From Laguncularia racemosa (Eukaryota > Streptophyta > Magnoliopsida > Myrtales > Combretaceae), in contig JBBMOL010000023.1 in the NCBI GenBank assembly GCA_037954665.1, positions 4,898,001 to 4,962,000 on the forward strand: a stretch of DNA of 64,000 nt. Direction: 5' to 3'. Below the pieces are notes generated by a model that was not told the origin of the DNA, ran no database searches, and was given only the letters and a program-made list of their open reading frames with translations. Position numbers and translations under genes: made by a program. Position 1 is the first letter of the stretch. Every line of letters begins with the position of its first letter. Shown in pieces: positions 10,815 to 22,591 of this stretch.

Positions 10815-11494
10815 TGTAGATGGGGGGTTTTGGTAGGAGTAGTCACATGCATATCACGCTAGTATCGCACTGCATGTGACTTTAGAGAAAAGCAATTCAA
10901 AGATAGCATGTGATGTGATGACTAGGAAGAGAGAGGCAGGGAGGAGGAATAGGTAATCTCAAGCGTCTCAAATGTACAAGTGACAAACAAGGGAGCTAAG
11001 GGGACCTCAAGCGTCGACCTTGCAATTCTTAGAAAATAGATATTGTTTTTTCCCTGATCTCTTGTTTGATCTTTGAGAGTAAAGAACTTTTGGTGGAACA
11101 CTGTTTCTCTGATCTTGGGAATTTAGGAAAAGGTCCCTTAATGAGGAGGAATGGCTGAATATTTATAGACTCTTAGTCTCGATGACATCCGTTAAATTAC
11201 TTTAGCAATCAAAGGGCGAGATAGAGTTTGCTCAATTTAAGGTTGTCCTAATGAGCTTGCCATCTGCCAAAGACCACTAGCCTATCTCATAAGTACATGA
11301 GCCTGCTTGAGAAAAGTTGGATGCAAATGGACTAGTCCAACGATCTTTTTCCAAGCCCATCAAGTCAATTCTCCCTAAGTCATCCTATTAATTAGATCGG
11401 ACTCATTGGACCCTATCACCTAGCTCAATGAGTTAAGTCAAATAATCAATGGCCTTAACTCAATATATTTACATAATATTTTTAGCTCTCTACA
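10815..11494 (-). mobile_element. 5' LTR of the decayed gypsy element
   Basis: On the plus strand the segment begins TGTAGATGG and ends GCTCTCTACA, so in the element's own orientation it reads TGTAGAGAGC...CCATCTACA, with matching TGTAGA/TCTACA ends. Immediately inside it, on the minus strand, is TTTTGGCAACTCCATTGGGG (10814-10795), placed where a tRNA primer-binding site belongs and resembling the TTTGGCGACTC-type sites of plant gypsy elements. Gag begins 45 bp further on. No matching LTR was found to the left, so the element is truncated. The outer end at 11494 rests on the TG/CA rule alone. Confidence 0.7.
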
Positions 11495-13170
11495 CCAATT
11501 TTATCATGTTTAGGTTCCGAGAGACAGTATACATACCGGTTTCCTTTTGCAGTTAAACTATTTTATAATTTATATAAATTAGGATCAACTGGGTTGCTTA
11601 AACTATGCCTACTACTTTGTATATTATGTTTAGTGCAGTACTTTATATATCCAAATAGTGGAAATTATAAAAATACTTATCTAGTATTATACATACCAAA
11701 TATGATACAATAGAGTTATACTGCCATATTTTTCTTATTTTATATTGTTTAATTTTCTTTACACTATCCAGTATCATAATCTAAATGCTAAATTAAAGAC
11801 TAAATGAATGAGTGAATTTATATTTCAATGACTCATTGGGATAATGATAAAATAGGGAAATTATTAAGATAAGTTACTTAAAAACAACTTTAAGTTAAGT
11901 GAAAATTGTAGTTGTATAGCATCGTTATTAAGACAAGTTGCTTAAGATGATTTAAAATAAAGTTATAATAAAAATTGCGATGCAACTTTTATGTATATCA
12001 AAATCTTTTATGCAGTATCATAATTTTAAAAAATTATGCTATAATTTACATATCGTCCTCATTTCAAATCATATATTGGCGACTTATGACAACAAAATCC
12101 CAAATAAAATAGAATATGTTTTTATAATTGTCAATTCGGTGAAACTTGAATAACTTCGGAATGAATAAACTAATCATGCATTTTTATTTTTCTTCAAAAC
12201 CAACAATAAATGCAAGCACAATATACATGTCAAATACAATGTTAATGGTGTTTCTCAACAGTAAAAACAGTCTGATTCTTAAAGTTTTAACGCCACTTTT
12301 TTTTTTCTTAAATATAAGATTTCATTTCAAGAATCCAAACTTCTATATTTCGTATGAACTTAATGGGAATATAAGGTAGATTATACACACATATATATGT
12401 AAATATATATTATTCTGCTACCCATCTAATTTCTTAAAATCCTAATAAATATAGTGGGAGAAAGGAACTGATTCTAAGAATTTGGAGAACTCATATCATT
12501 TTTTGGATCATTCTACTCTACAGCATCATAGACAAATTCAGATAAATTACAATGACACTTTATCAAAACTATCATGGCTATAAAGATACCTTAAATTTCT
12601 AAAATAGCATATTTGTTTGCCTTGAAAAATATTGTGCACCGTAAAATTTTCTACTATATTACAATATCAAATTAATATCTTATATCAATATATAATTTTA
12701 ATTATTATTTTTAGATTGATTCATTACCTAATTTGAAAATTTTTTATGGTTAAACATCAAATAAATTAAGAAAATCTACAAATCATTTTGTAAATTGGCT
12801 TGAAAAAATCAATTACAGCATAAATTTTATATAAAAACACTAACTTTACATTATATTGGATTGGATGATGAATTTCATATTAATATTTTTCAAGGTTATA
12901 AGGCTCTATTTTCCAATTTTAGGATGCCTAATAGTTTTAACAGTTTTAAAAAGGGGTCGCTATAACCACTCTACAATTTTTTATTTTATTTATGTTTTTT
13001 TTATTTATACCGTATGGAAGACCAAATAAAACTTAAAAGACTTTTTGAGCATGAAGTTTAAATTTTACTGGTTTCAAATTTAACGAACATATAAAATTTC
13101 GTGTATACGGAAAAATAAAAGAAAAAGAAAAAAAAAAGGCACCTTAGAGTTAATCAAATTTCGTAATCAA
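11495..13170. other. AT-rich DNA without a recognisable gene
   Basis: No coding region or RNA gene is seen. Near 11868-11995 two diverged direct copies of about 55 bp (AAGTTACTTAAAAACAACTTTAAG... and AAGTTGCTTAAGATGATTTAAA...) follow one another. The 77-codon frame at 12146-12379 has repeat-like AT-rich composition and no family features. Confidence 0.5.
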
Positions 13171-13776
13171 ATTTCACAAGAAATCAATTAGATTATTTGC
13201 CGGACATAACGTAAAATATAAGTTATAAGATGAATTTATTAACCCAAATCCAATGCATCCATGGATTAGAGAAATCCAGCTAGCAAATGCGCGTGTGGAT
13301 TGGCGCTCGTGCACTGACAAAGCCTGGTCGTCACCACCGTGCAGTTGCACACACATATACAAGTCGCCAGTCGCCAGTCGCCACCTGGAGCTTAGCTTGC
13401 AAGTGGGCCGGCTTAGTTCGGCACGACACATGCGTGAATCGTGATTTTTCAGATTTTTAAAAGGGTTTATTATAATAAAATAAATAAATGAAAAAACCTC
13501 TGTCCTCTGTCGCTTTGGCGTCGATGTCATTGGATTTGATTCATTTTTGCAGGCTTCGGTTCACGTGTGAATACGACGGTTATGGTATGGAATGGCACCA
13601 AAAGTCAGAGCTCAGCATCCCTCGTGCTCGCCCCTCTTCTTCTGGTCTGGTTGTTATCGTGGGGCAACCTCAACCATAGTACGGTGGGCACGGCAAAATC
13701 GGATGCAATTTCCTTATAAAATTGGATTACGTTAAAGAATTGAAACTGTGTTTACATTAAAAAATAAGATCGCTAT
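13171..13776. other. Less AT-rich island with overlapping short frames; no gene assigned
   Basis: From about 13250 to 13690 base composition is more balanced, and both strands carry overlapping open frames of 63-118 codons. None shows a known domain and none has a clear start context, so I do not call a gene. A small tandem CGCCAGT repeat (CAAGTCGCCAGTCGCCAGTCGCCA) lies near 13360-13385. The region could be a decayed promoter, a first exon or part of a transposon. Confidence 0.35.
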
Positions 13777-14161
13777 CACAATAAGAAACTTGAGTTAAAT
13801 GTCATTTAAATTCGAATGTTCTTTTCTCTATTGTAATCGTTAAAAAAAAAAACTAATCTTATCAATAAGTACTATAAGTTAGTGACAATATATCAATTCA
13901 TTATAGAAATTTATTTTTAGTAATTACTTATTATAGTAATTCTTCTTTTTATCATAACAATAACTAGCATATCAAAGACACTTATCAAACTTTGTAATAG
14001 AAAAAACTACTTAAAAATACTTTTCTATTGTAGTATCATTACCACTAATTATCAATTAAAAAGTGTCTTAATATATGAATTTTTTCTACAATACTTATTA
14101 TTAATAAAGCTATTGCTATAAGTTCACAGTAGTAGTGATTTTTTTTTTTTCCCTTATAGTG
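13777..14161. mobile_element. CACTA-like MITE, 385 bp
   Basis: The left end reads CACAATAAGAAAC. The right end, read inward on the minus strand, is CACTATAAGGGAAA. The two agree at most of their first 12 bases and start with CAC, as CACTA elements do. Each end is flanked by TAT (13774-13776 and 14162-14164), the 3-bp duplication typical of CACTA transposons. The interior is AT-rich and non-coding. The evidence is short and the terminal match imperfect. Confidence 0.5.
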
Positions 14162-16024
14162 TATACATATGCCATTATATATTTTCAAATACCTCATTTA
14201 ACTTGTTTCTTACTTTTTCTTTTTCAACTTTTCATTCAAACGAATCATAAACTTTACTAAAACCAGTTTACAATGGTAACTAGAATTAATATGAAATTGT
14301 CGGTTTTCAGAATTAGATTCAAATCCTTCCTTCTAAGTAAGCATCGTGATATTTAGACGAAAAGAGTACTTGAAAATGCAAATCTATTAGTAATTGGATT
14401 ACTCTTTTATGAATGAAATATTAATCATTATTTTGTTTTTATTTCAAGGTTAAAGATGTAAGCAAAGTTTTCAAAATCGCGATTTTACGTGAAATCGATA
14501 ACGATCCATGGAATCGGAACATAATAATTTCACAAAGCAATAACTATTTTTTTACTCTTACTCGAAAACTAGTTCAAATAGGCTTAACTACTCGGGAAAA
14601 AAGATCTCAAATGATTATATATAAGCCTAGAGTTTGAACCTTTTGTGTGTACTATTACTTATATGTGGTGAATTTAGGAGCATTTATTAAAATCTACGAT
14701 AACCCGACATCTATAGGACTTTAATACACAATCAAATGGATACAAAGTGGATATTAGATTTTATAGGATAATTAAAGTCTAAGTTTTAAATATTCAGAAT
14801 CTATTCCCACAAAGTGAAGTATAATATATATAACTTCTTGTCAATTTTGAAACATGTTGGAACCTTAACCTTAGCAACGCAGATTTTGCATTCCATAGTC
14901 ATTAGATGAAGAACATTCAATACATACTATATAAAGTATACTTCAATATATATATATATATGCCAATGCTGCACTTACACCCTAAAGGTTATTATTTAGA
15001 CATAAAACCAAATACAATGTTCAAGTACTATTTTTGGCTCAAATGAAGGAAACATGTACAATAATATCATAGGTCCATGTTAGGCTCAACCCCAAACATG
15101 GCAAAGCCTAACTCTGATTAGTTACCCATGGTGAACTAACCTTAACACTAGGGTAGAGCAAACCTTAAACTTTTTGGGAAGATCCGAAAGCAGTATATAG
15201 GCTTTCTTTTGTCTCCCTCACTCTCTGCCGTGGCACAGTCGAGGGAAAGAATAGAAAAACCTAGCTTTGTACTCTCGTGTTTGTTGTGTATGATTTAGTT
15301 TTAGTTTTATCTCAACCAATATGGTGTTTATATGTATTTTGTAAGGTAAATTTATGGATAACGACGGTTATTTAAGTGGCCAACTCTAAGAAAGAGGACG
15401 AAGGAAAGTAACTCCGATACCATAACAGAATTGGAAATAAAAATGTAACAAAATTGAAGAAGAAGAAGGAGATGAACCGCAAAAAGTATTTATTGATTGA
15501 TTTGATCTAAAATTATACAGCAAGTCCTTCAAATGTACTCTAACTGACTAAATGAGTATTAACTATTCTAATTGTCTAGTTTATTGTAACTATTTAACTA
15601 ATTAAATAAAAACATATATCTATTTGAAAGAGACATTATTTCCAGTGGGTGAACACTTGGAAACCTCTCTATCTTTTTTTTTTTCTTTTTATATTGTTTG
15701 TGATGGCTTCCCACATAAGAAAGTTCTATTTTTGGTTATGTTTCCTGCCTATTTTCTAGTATTTCAATTGAATCTACAATGTGATTGTTACTCTTAAGAT
15801 GTATAAATTAGTTATTTCTTATCTATGTAATTAATATGTCTTTTTATCTACACACCATGCTAGCAATGTCTTCTCTCTTCAAGGTGTGGTCATAACATTT
15901 TTTTTCACTAATACTTCAAAAATAACCTTATCCATGAGATTATAATCCAAGTAAAACTTCTAAAACTCCTCTAAATCTTCCTAGCTTGTGTTTTCTAGAA
16001 GTGACCTACACCACTAGATTAAAT
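14162..16024. other. AT-rich intergenic DNA
   Basis: No gene is seen. A lone sequence at about 14468-14495 (TTTTCAAAATCGCGATTTTACGTGAAATCG) resembles the inverted ends of the putative element at 16025-16765. An (AT)n run lies at about 14947-14961. Confidence 0.45.
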
Positions 16025-16765
16025 AAAGTTGTCAAATTCATGATTTTACTTAGAATCATTAAAAAGTCTTTAAAATCGGTACATATAATTAAAACATAAA
16101 AACGTAAGTTTTTATAACCTATATAAAATAGCTTCCAAAATTTATAAATATATTTACTAGTCATAAAAAATATAAAATATAAGATAGAATAAAGAAATTC
16201 AATATAACTTTTTGTTACAATTCACAATAAAAGTTGTATACATATAGTATAAATAAATTAACATAAATTGTTAAGTTAATATATAAAACTACCATATAAA
16301 TAAAAATATCAATATAAAATGAATTATAATATAAATTATAATAATGAAATACAATGATGAAAAAAAATGTTAATTCATTTTTCATTATCAAAAGTCAAAA
16401 TTATTGCTTGCTTTCTCTTCACCATCATCATCATTGCCATCTTCTTTATCATTAATGCCAACATCTTTATTGGTAGTACTACTAGTGATATACTTACAAA
16501 TCTAATTTCAATTCTTTCAAAGAACTAATAATATTCATATCTTCTTAAAGTCAAGTTGTATTTATCAATTTTTAGCTCATTTGACTTAAATAGGTAAAAT
16601 CGATAAATTTGGTTAAAAACATAAAATTTATTGATTTTACGTGTAAATTCATGATTCTACTATAAGTTTATATAGAAGCGATTTTATACCCAAATCAACT
16701 TAGAAAGTCTTATAAAATTATATATTTATAGAATTGTATGGCTAAAATTGTGATTTTAACAACTA
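16025..16765. mobile_element. Possible MITE with imperfect terminal inverted repeats, about 740 bp
   Basis: The left end contains GTTGTCAAATTCATGATTTT. The right end, on the minus strand, contains GTTGTTAAAATCACAATTTT, similar over about 22 bases. The interior is AT-rich and non-coding, with a CATCATCATTGCCAT-type stretch near 16425. No exact target duplication was found, so the class (Mutator-like or other) is open. Confidence 0.35.
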
Positions 16766-16789
16766 TAAACCAAAATCCGTTTCACATTC

Positions 16790-18420
16790 TAACCATCACC
16801 CATAATGTTCCTTTGACCAAGTATAAGGATGACTATGAATAGCCTTTGGAGGAAGGTCTAGAAGAGGAATAGGAGACCTATGAACCTTCTTAAGAGTAGG
16901 GATGCGAAAAACATGGCAAATCATAGAGTAAGATGGCCAGGCTAGTTCATAAGCACAATTACCACTCTTTTAAACCATAAGATATAGCCTATAAAACCTC
17001 TTAGCTAGTTTATGAATCGGACTATGGGAAAGCGATATCTTTTTATAGGGTCTTAACTTGACAAAAACCAAGTTTGCAAGCTTAAACTCCATATTTAAAT
17101 AATGTAGTAAACACAAGACATCATCTTTGATCTACAATTCCATATCCGCTACATCTTTATTAGAGTTCCCCCTAACATAAGAAGGTATTCTTGGAGGCAC
17201 CCTCCTCTAAATAATCTCAATGGGAGTAAGGTGAATATATTCATGAAAGGAAGTGTCATAGGCATACTTTGCCGGTGGTAAAAATTTCACCCAAAGAGAA
17301 AGACAATCTATAACATAGCTTTAAGGATATTGTTGTATTATGTGATTAAGCACCTCTGTTTGCCCATCACTTTGTTGGTGATAAGCACTACTAATAGAAA
17401 GTCTCAGCTCACTCAAAAGAAAGAGCTCTCTCTAAAACTTGCTCACACAATGATTCAGAGACAACCATGAAGCTTCACAACCATATATAAAATCAAAGTT
17501 ACTACCTTGGTTGAAGTAAAATATGTGTCCAAAGCATTTAAATGGCAATACTTTGAAAGCTAATTCATTACAACTAGAATCATTATATAATTTTTGAGAC
17601 TTAGGTCACTAGGTAATGAAATCCATACCCACTTCCTCCTAAATGCATTTAGGGAGAGGTAGAGAAGTCAATAAACCCACTAAAGATCGAATTAGATATT
17701 TGACTTGTTGATAAATAAGATACTATCACACAAAGTCTTCTACTCAAGAGTGCATTTCTTCCTAAAAGAATTCAAATGTTGACCTTTTATATATTTAAGG
17801 ATTCCAAACTAACCCCCACAAAGGGAAGCATGGAACTTACGTAATAATAGTGTCAAGACGGTTAATCGAAGCACCAAAGTGAGTTCATCGTAACAATTTA
17901 GTAGTCAATTCCTCTACTATAGAGACTAACTTTAATGCTTTCCTTTCATTCATGTTAAAAATAATCTCTATGGTCTTGATTTAAAGTGTCCATAAACTTG
18001 AAGTTGAGAGAAGAAATAAAAAAAATTTACCCAAATCAATTATCCGTCATGATAGTGTACCCACAACTATGTTGTCACTTCCAGACTTGTATATAATTAT
18101 CTAGTTGTATCCAATAAGCTTTGACAAATACTTTTGTTAATCAAGAGTCTAAATTACTTAATTAGGGATCACTTTCAAGCTGTTGCGATAAATGGGCACC
18201 CAACAAGTATTATCTCCACCTCTTGACAAACTCCACTACAACAAAAAGTTCTCACGCATAAGAAAAAGCTTTTCTCAAGTGCAAAGGAAGCTTTTTGATG
18301 AAATAAGCAACTACGTGATTAGCTTGTAGCAACATTGCACTAATGCCTACACCTAAAGCATCTATAATTAGCTAGAGAAATTAAGTAGTGCTAAAATAGA
18401 TGCCAAGCTTATGGACTTAA
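16790..18420 (-). pseudogene. Ty3/gypsy RNase H-integrase segment, heavily decayed
   Basis: Read on the minus strand, the order is RNase H first (FVLEADALGVGISAMLLQ, then VVAYFIKKLPLHLRKAF, around 18390-18180). Next comes a region equivalent to the integrase zinc finger and core start (VGMDFIT near 17620), then SSAYHQQSDGQTEVLNHII (around 17400-17335), the diagnostic integrase core motif. It ends with a C-terminal block (KLRPYKKISL, then KRFYRLY) like the chromoviral integrase C-terminus, near 17060-16900. RNase H removes the RNA template strand and integrase inserts the cDNA. Many stops and frameshifts are present, and neither LTR nor gag was identified nearby. The order and motifs make the gypsy call firm; the chromovirus lineage is likely but not certain. 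Confidence 0.8.
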
Positions 18421-19212
18421 AACTTATAGACCCCACCACTAATCCAAGGAGTCAAGCTCAGGTTACTACTAGGCTTAAGACCAAAAATATTGTAAATCCA
18501 ATTTAACTGTCTAAGACTTTTAGTGCAAACTCTTTTTTTTTTTTTCCTACAAATATAGATGATCCTCATCTTAGTAAAATCAATTTATATCAAATATATG
18601 AGTTCATACAATGGACCCACAATTGAAGAGTTAGAGGTGCTAACACTAGATTATAAAATATAGGCATATTTTTTTATGAGTCAATATGTCCACACAAGGA
18701 ATACAATAACAACTAGAAAAAGAATACAACCCATTCTATTTGTGAGTACACTAAATTACACACAAGAGATACAATAATCCTCCTTAGGGGAAACAATAAA
18801 AGAAAAAGAAAGATTAAGCAAAAACCGCTTGTACTAAGACAATTACAGATAAACAAATGTCTAATTAAACACCTTAATCCCACGACTTAATCAATATGTA
18901 GTAGTAGAGTTATGGTGATGGATTGTAATGATGGTGGATTATGGTGATAGAAATAGTAGGAAAATGGTGAATGTAGAAGAATTGATAATGGTTGCAATCT
19001 ATAGAGGAGAGAACATTTAAGGTTTAGTATGGAAGGGTAATCATGCCGATACTCACTTAGGCTAAGGTTTTCAAATTTTTTTTTTTTTTTCTAAAGATTG
19101 AGAGAGATTCTCTAATTAATGCAAACTCTCTTTGAAGACTTCTAATGCTAGGATAAATTGTAAATGTACATCCTTATAATTGATTTATACACTTCTTATC
19201 CTTGAAATTAAG
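18421..19212. other. AT-rich DNA without a recognised gene
   Basis: The stretch has poly-T runs near 18533-18546 and 19077-19090. Both runs lie close to the sequence GCAAACTCT, suggesting an old repeat pair. No coding potential is seen. Confidence 0.4.
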
Positions 19213-20743
19213 TATTTAGATCTAGACCCATACATACGAAGTAGACTAAATAAGCCGACCCATTTAACTTGCTAAAAATTGCAAGTTAGGCTGGAAAATT
19301 CTGGCCCACATACGTCACGGGCTTTTTTACTTTCCCTACGTAACTTGCGAGCTAACGCAATGTGGATCAAGTTAGTCCGTGTTGGCCCACATAATTAAAA
19401 AAAAAAAAAAGGTAACTTGAGTGGGCATCCAGTTAGGAAGTCACAAAGGGTAAAAAAAAAAAAAAGCAACGAGCTAACAACACAACAGCAACAACATAAA
19501 CATAGGATAGAAATAGCACTCTCACTTTCACTCTCTATCCTGTCCACTTCCTTCCTTTCTCAACCCATCAATTGTCTCTGTCTCTAATCTCTCTATCTCA
19601 TCTCACTCTCCTTCACTTCTCTCTCTCTAACCTCACATCTCTCCCAAATCAACCACTCCCTAGGCCTCATCGTTCGCCGGTCATCTCTCTTGGTCATCAC
19701 TCTATCACATGCACTGTATAGGATAGGAACAGCACGAAGCAGCCAACAGCCACCAGCCCGCTAGCTAGAGCCACTAGCATATCTCTACTCTACATCCATC
19801 TCTCTCTCTCTCTCTCTACATTCGTAGACTTGATACAAGTACTTCCCTTTTTCCTTTTTTTTTATTATTGAATGATTGTAAAGGGTTTAAGCCACATTTA
19901 CTCAGATTTCATAATATATGCACAACTTATGGTTATTTCGATATTTGAAAAAGTTGCAATGTTTTATGTTTTTCCTACTTCACAAGGTCCTTAAGTACTC
20001 TAATGTCCATTTTAACTCACAAACTTATTCAATCTGTGTTTTGTTTTTTATTTCCTATGAGAATTTCATATTTTAATTTATTGCAGAAACTTTTATTTGG
20101 ACAACCATTTTGCTTTTTACAATAAAGGAAGAAGCAGATTGAGGTGTCCCCTTTTTTATGCCTCTATGATTGTCATCAAGCTTAAAATGAGTAAATCTAA
20201 AATTAAAATGAAACTTTTAGACTTTTTATTTTTATTTTTTGGGTAATATGTCAAATATTATGCAAATTTTAATTATTTCTAGGTATATCAAACTATTTCC
20301 TATTGTTCGATCCAGAAATTATCAAAATCCAATTAAGTTAACTTGTGCCTAATTTAAGTGGAAGATCTTGTGGTGCTTAAAAGGTGGTTGGATTAGATGA
20401 ACAAAACAGAATGAAAGAGGAATTGGTTCCTTGAAAATGGAGCTACATTTCCTTTATAAACACACAATAACAACACTATTTAGTAATCTCTTGATATAGA
20501 AGTCATAATATATTTACAAACAATATATTAATCCTTTGAACATTAACAAAAATTTTAGCTTTTTTTTTCTTTTTCTTTAACTCAATAAGATTTCTTTATC
20601 TGAATCAATTCTAAGTTAGATATTCAACAATCTATGTGAAACTTTACAATCACTTAGGTATCACGGATATTTTTTTTTCACACTCTACAAGTGTTGTTCT
20701 CCTATAATGATCTATAATCTTATATTTTCTTTTTTTGATGTAT

Positions 20744-20774
20744 TTTCAGAATGGATCTTACAAGTAATGGTACT
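20744..20774 (+). pseudogene. Probable first codons of the hAT transposase, before the LTR insertion
   Basis: A splice-acceptor-like TGTATTTTCAG is followed by an ATG at 20752 that opens MDLTSNGT. The frame is cut at 20775 by the start of the LTR. The distal part of the transposase resumes after 25676. The assignment as the transposase N-terminus is inferred from position and strand. Confidence 0.4.
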
Positions 20775-21173
20775 TGTCGAGTCTAATTTTAAATTTTTCA
20801 TTTATGTTTCTAATTCGATTTATATTAGATCTGTCGAGTCTAATTTTTTAATTTTTTATTTATATTCTTAATTTGATTTACATTAGATCATATACTCACC
20901 TAATATAAATCTTCGACTTGAACTAGGAATTTTATTATTTACTTAAAGTCACCACCTAACTGAAGTTAGGAAAAATTATTGAATTAGAACTAATTGAGCG
21001 GATTAATTCTAATTTGGACAACTGGTCGACGAAATCTCCTCTTTTTATAAATGAAAAAGAAGAAGCGAAAACCAGAGATTCTTGACTTGAAGACTAACCT
21101 ATTAAAACCCTAAAGTTACTACCTTATCCTTCTAAAATGTGGACCATATTCTGATATCCTTTTTTATTTTATT

Positions 21174-21209
<36 letters not shown>

Positions 21210-22591
21210 TTTGGATACATATTAAAAAAAAGGATATTAAAACAACTCATACTAATTTGGAAAATGATTTTTTATTTCTTTTTAGAATTGCCCTATAAGG
21301 GTGCCTATGTACCCGCTATTCAGGATCAAACAAGCTGTAGTTCGCTTTTTATAAAAAAGCTTTAGTGAATTAGTTCAAGTTTTAATTGTGAAAACATGCC
21401 TAGTTTTGGTTTATTATCATTTTCGAGATTTTGGAAAAAATTTAAGCCTAAGCTTTATTATCTTATTTTCTAAAAATTTAATTTAAGAAAAACCAATTTT
21501 GGATTTATTTTGAAAAAGGATTTTTCTAAGTGATAAAACGATCTATTATTAATTCATGTTATTATCCCAACTAATTATTTAATTTTAAATTATTTATTTA
21601 TTTTTTCTCATTATTTTTTATTTTTTTATTTTTATATTAAACTAAACATATCTATTCTAAAAAAAAAAACTAATTAAAACCTTAGCATTTTTTATTTTAT
21701 TATTAGGATTATAAATTTATAATAAAATAAATTCCTGAACAAAATAAAAAAATCAAAAAATCGACTTACCTGGATGCAGGTCGGATCGGATCGAATCGGG
21801 TAGCGGTTGGAGGTCCTCATAGGCGGCGTTCTGGTGTCTATTTTTGTCAATCAGGGGGTGTTTCCAAAGCTTTTGATGATGAGGAACCCAATAGTGGTGG
21901 TGGTTTTCTTCGAAATCGCCTCTAGATGGTGGTTCGACACTTGATAGGCAGTCGCAATATGGAAACTCCGGTGAGCTTCGAATCCTATGTATTTTCACTC
22001 TCTCTCTCTCTCTTCTGATCGATGCCCTTGCTTCCCTACGTCGTGCTCTATTTATAGGCACCAGAAATCGAGTTAGATAAGCTCAGATTTCCTTCAATTA
22101 GCACGAATCAAATTTTCGATTGAAACCCATCTCTAATTTGATTTGATTTGTGTAAATGTTTGATTTTGTTGTGATTTGATTTTAATTGGATAATGTTTAT
22201 CTTATTTCAGTTAAAGATTTAGTGGATTTGTGCAAAAAAATCGCATCAAAACGGCCGGATTTCGATTTTCTACGATCAGTAAGCGATTCGGATGGAGGTT
22301 GAAGATGACCACGCGCTCGGTGCATGCGCTCCTCCGTCCAATCGCTAGTTGACACATGTCCTAGGTAAATGTCAAAAATTGCAAAATGCGGAATTGCCTC
22401 CGCTGTGATTTGATCTCGTGTCCTCGCACCACCCCCCCCCCCCCCCCCCGGTGCATGTGCGCGCAAGAGTCGAAGGATCTTTTATTCTATTTTTTTCAAT
22501 ATTTTTTTATTTATGCTAAAATGGGAAAAAATTAAAAATTAAAAAAAATGAACATTATTTTTTATTAAGGGACAAAAATGGGGTGTTTACA
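20775..22591 (+). mobile_element. LTR copy B of family A, with a duplicated first 57 bp
   Basis: The copy starts TGTCGAGTCTAATTTT at 20775 and the same start recurs at 20832, so the first 57 bp are tandemly duplicated. It ends GGGGTGTTTACA at 22591. It aligns along its length with the solo LTR at 7181-9209, including GAGTCGCC-like and GAAGTTAGG blocks, the TATA-like box at 22048-22057 and the 3' terminus. An 18-base C run occupies 22432-22449, and an ATT microsatellite lies at about 21178-21207. A glycine-rich minus-strand frame near 22200-22466 is read from that C run and is not a gene. Confidence 0.85.

Noticed and set aside
22197..22466. Glycine-rich minus-strand frame of 89 codons
   Set aside because: The glycines come from reading the 18-base C run of LTR copy B on the other strand.
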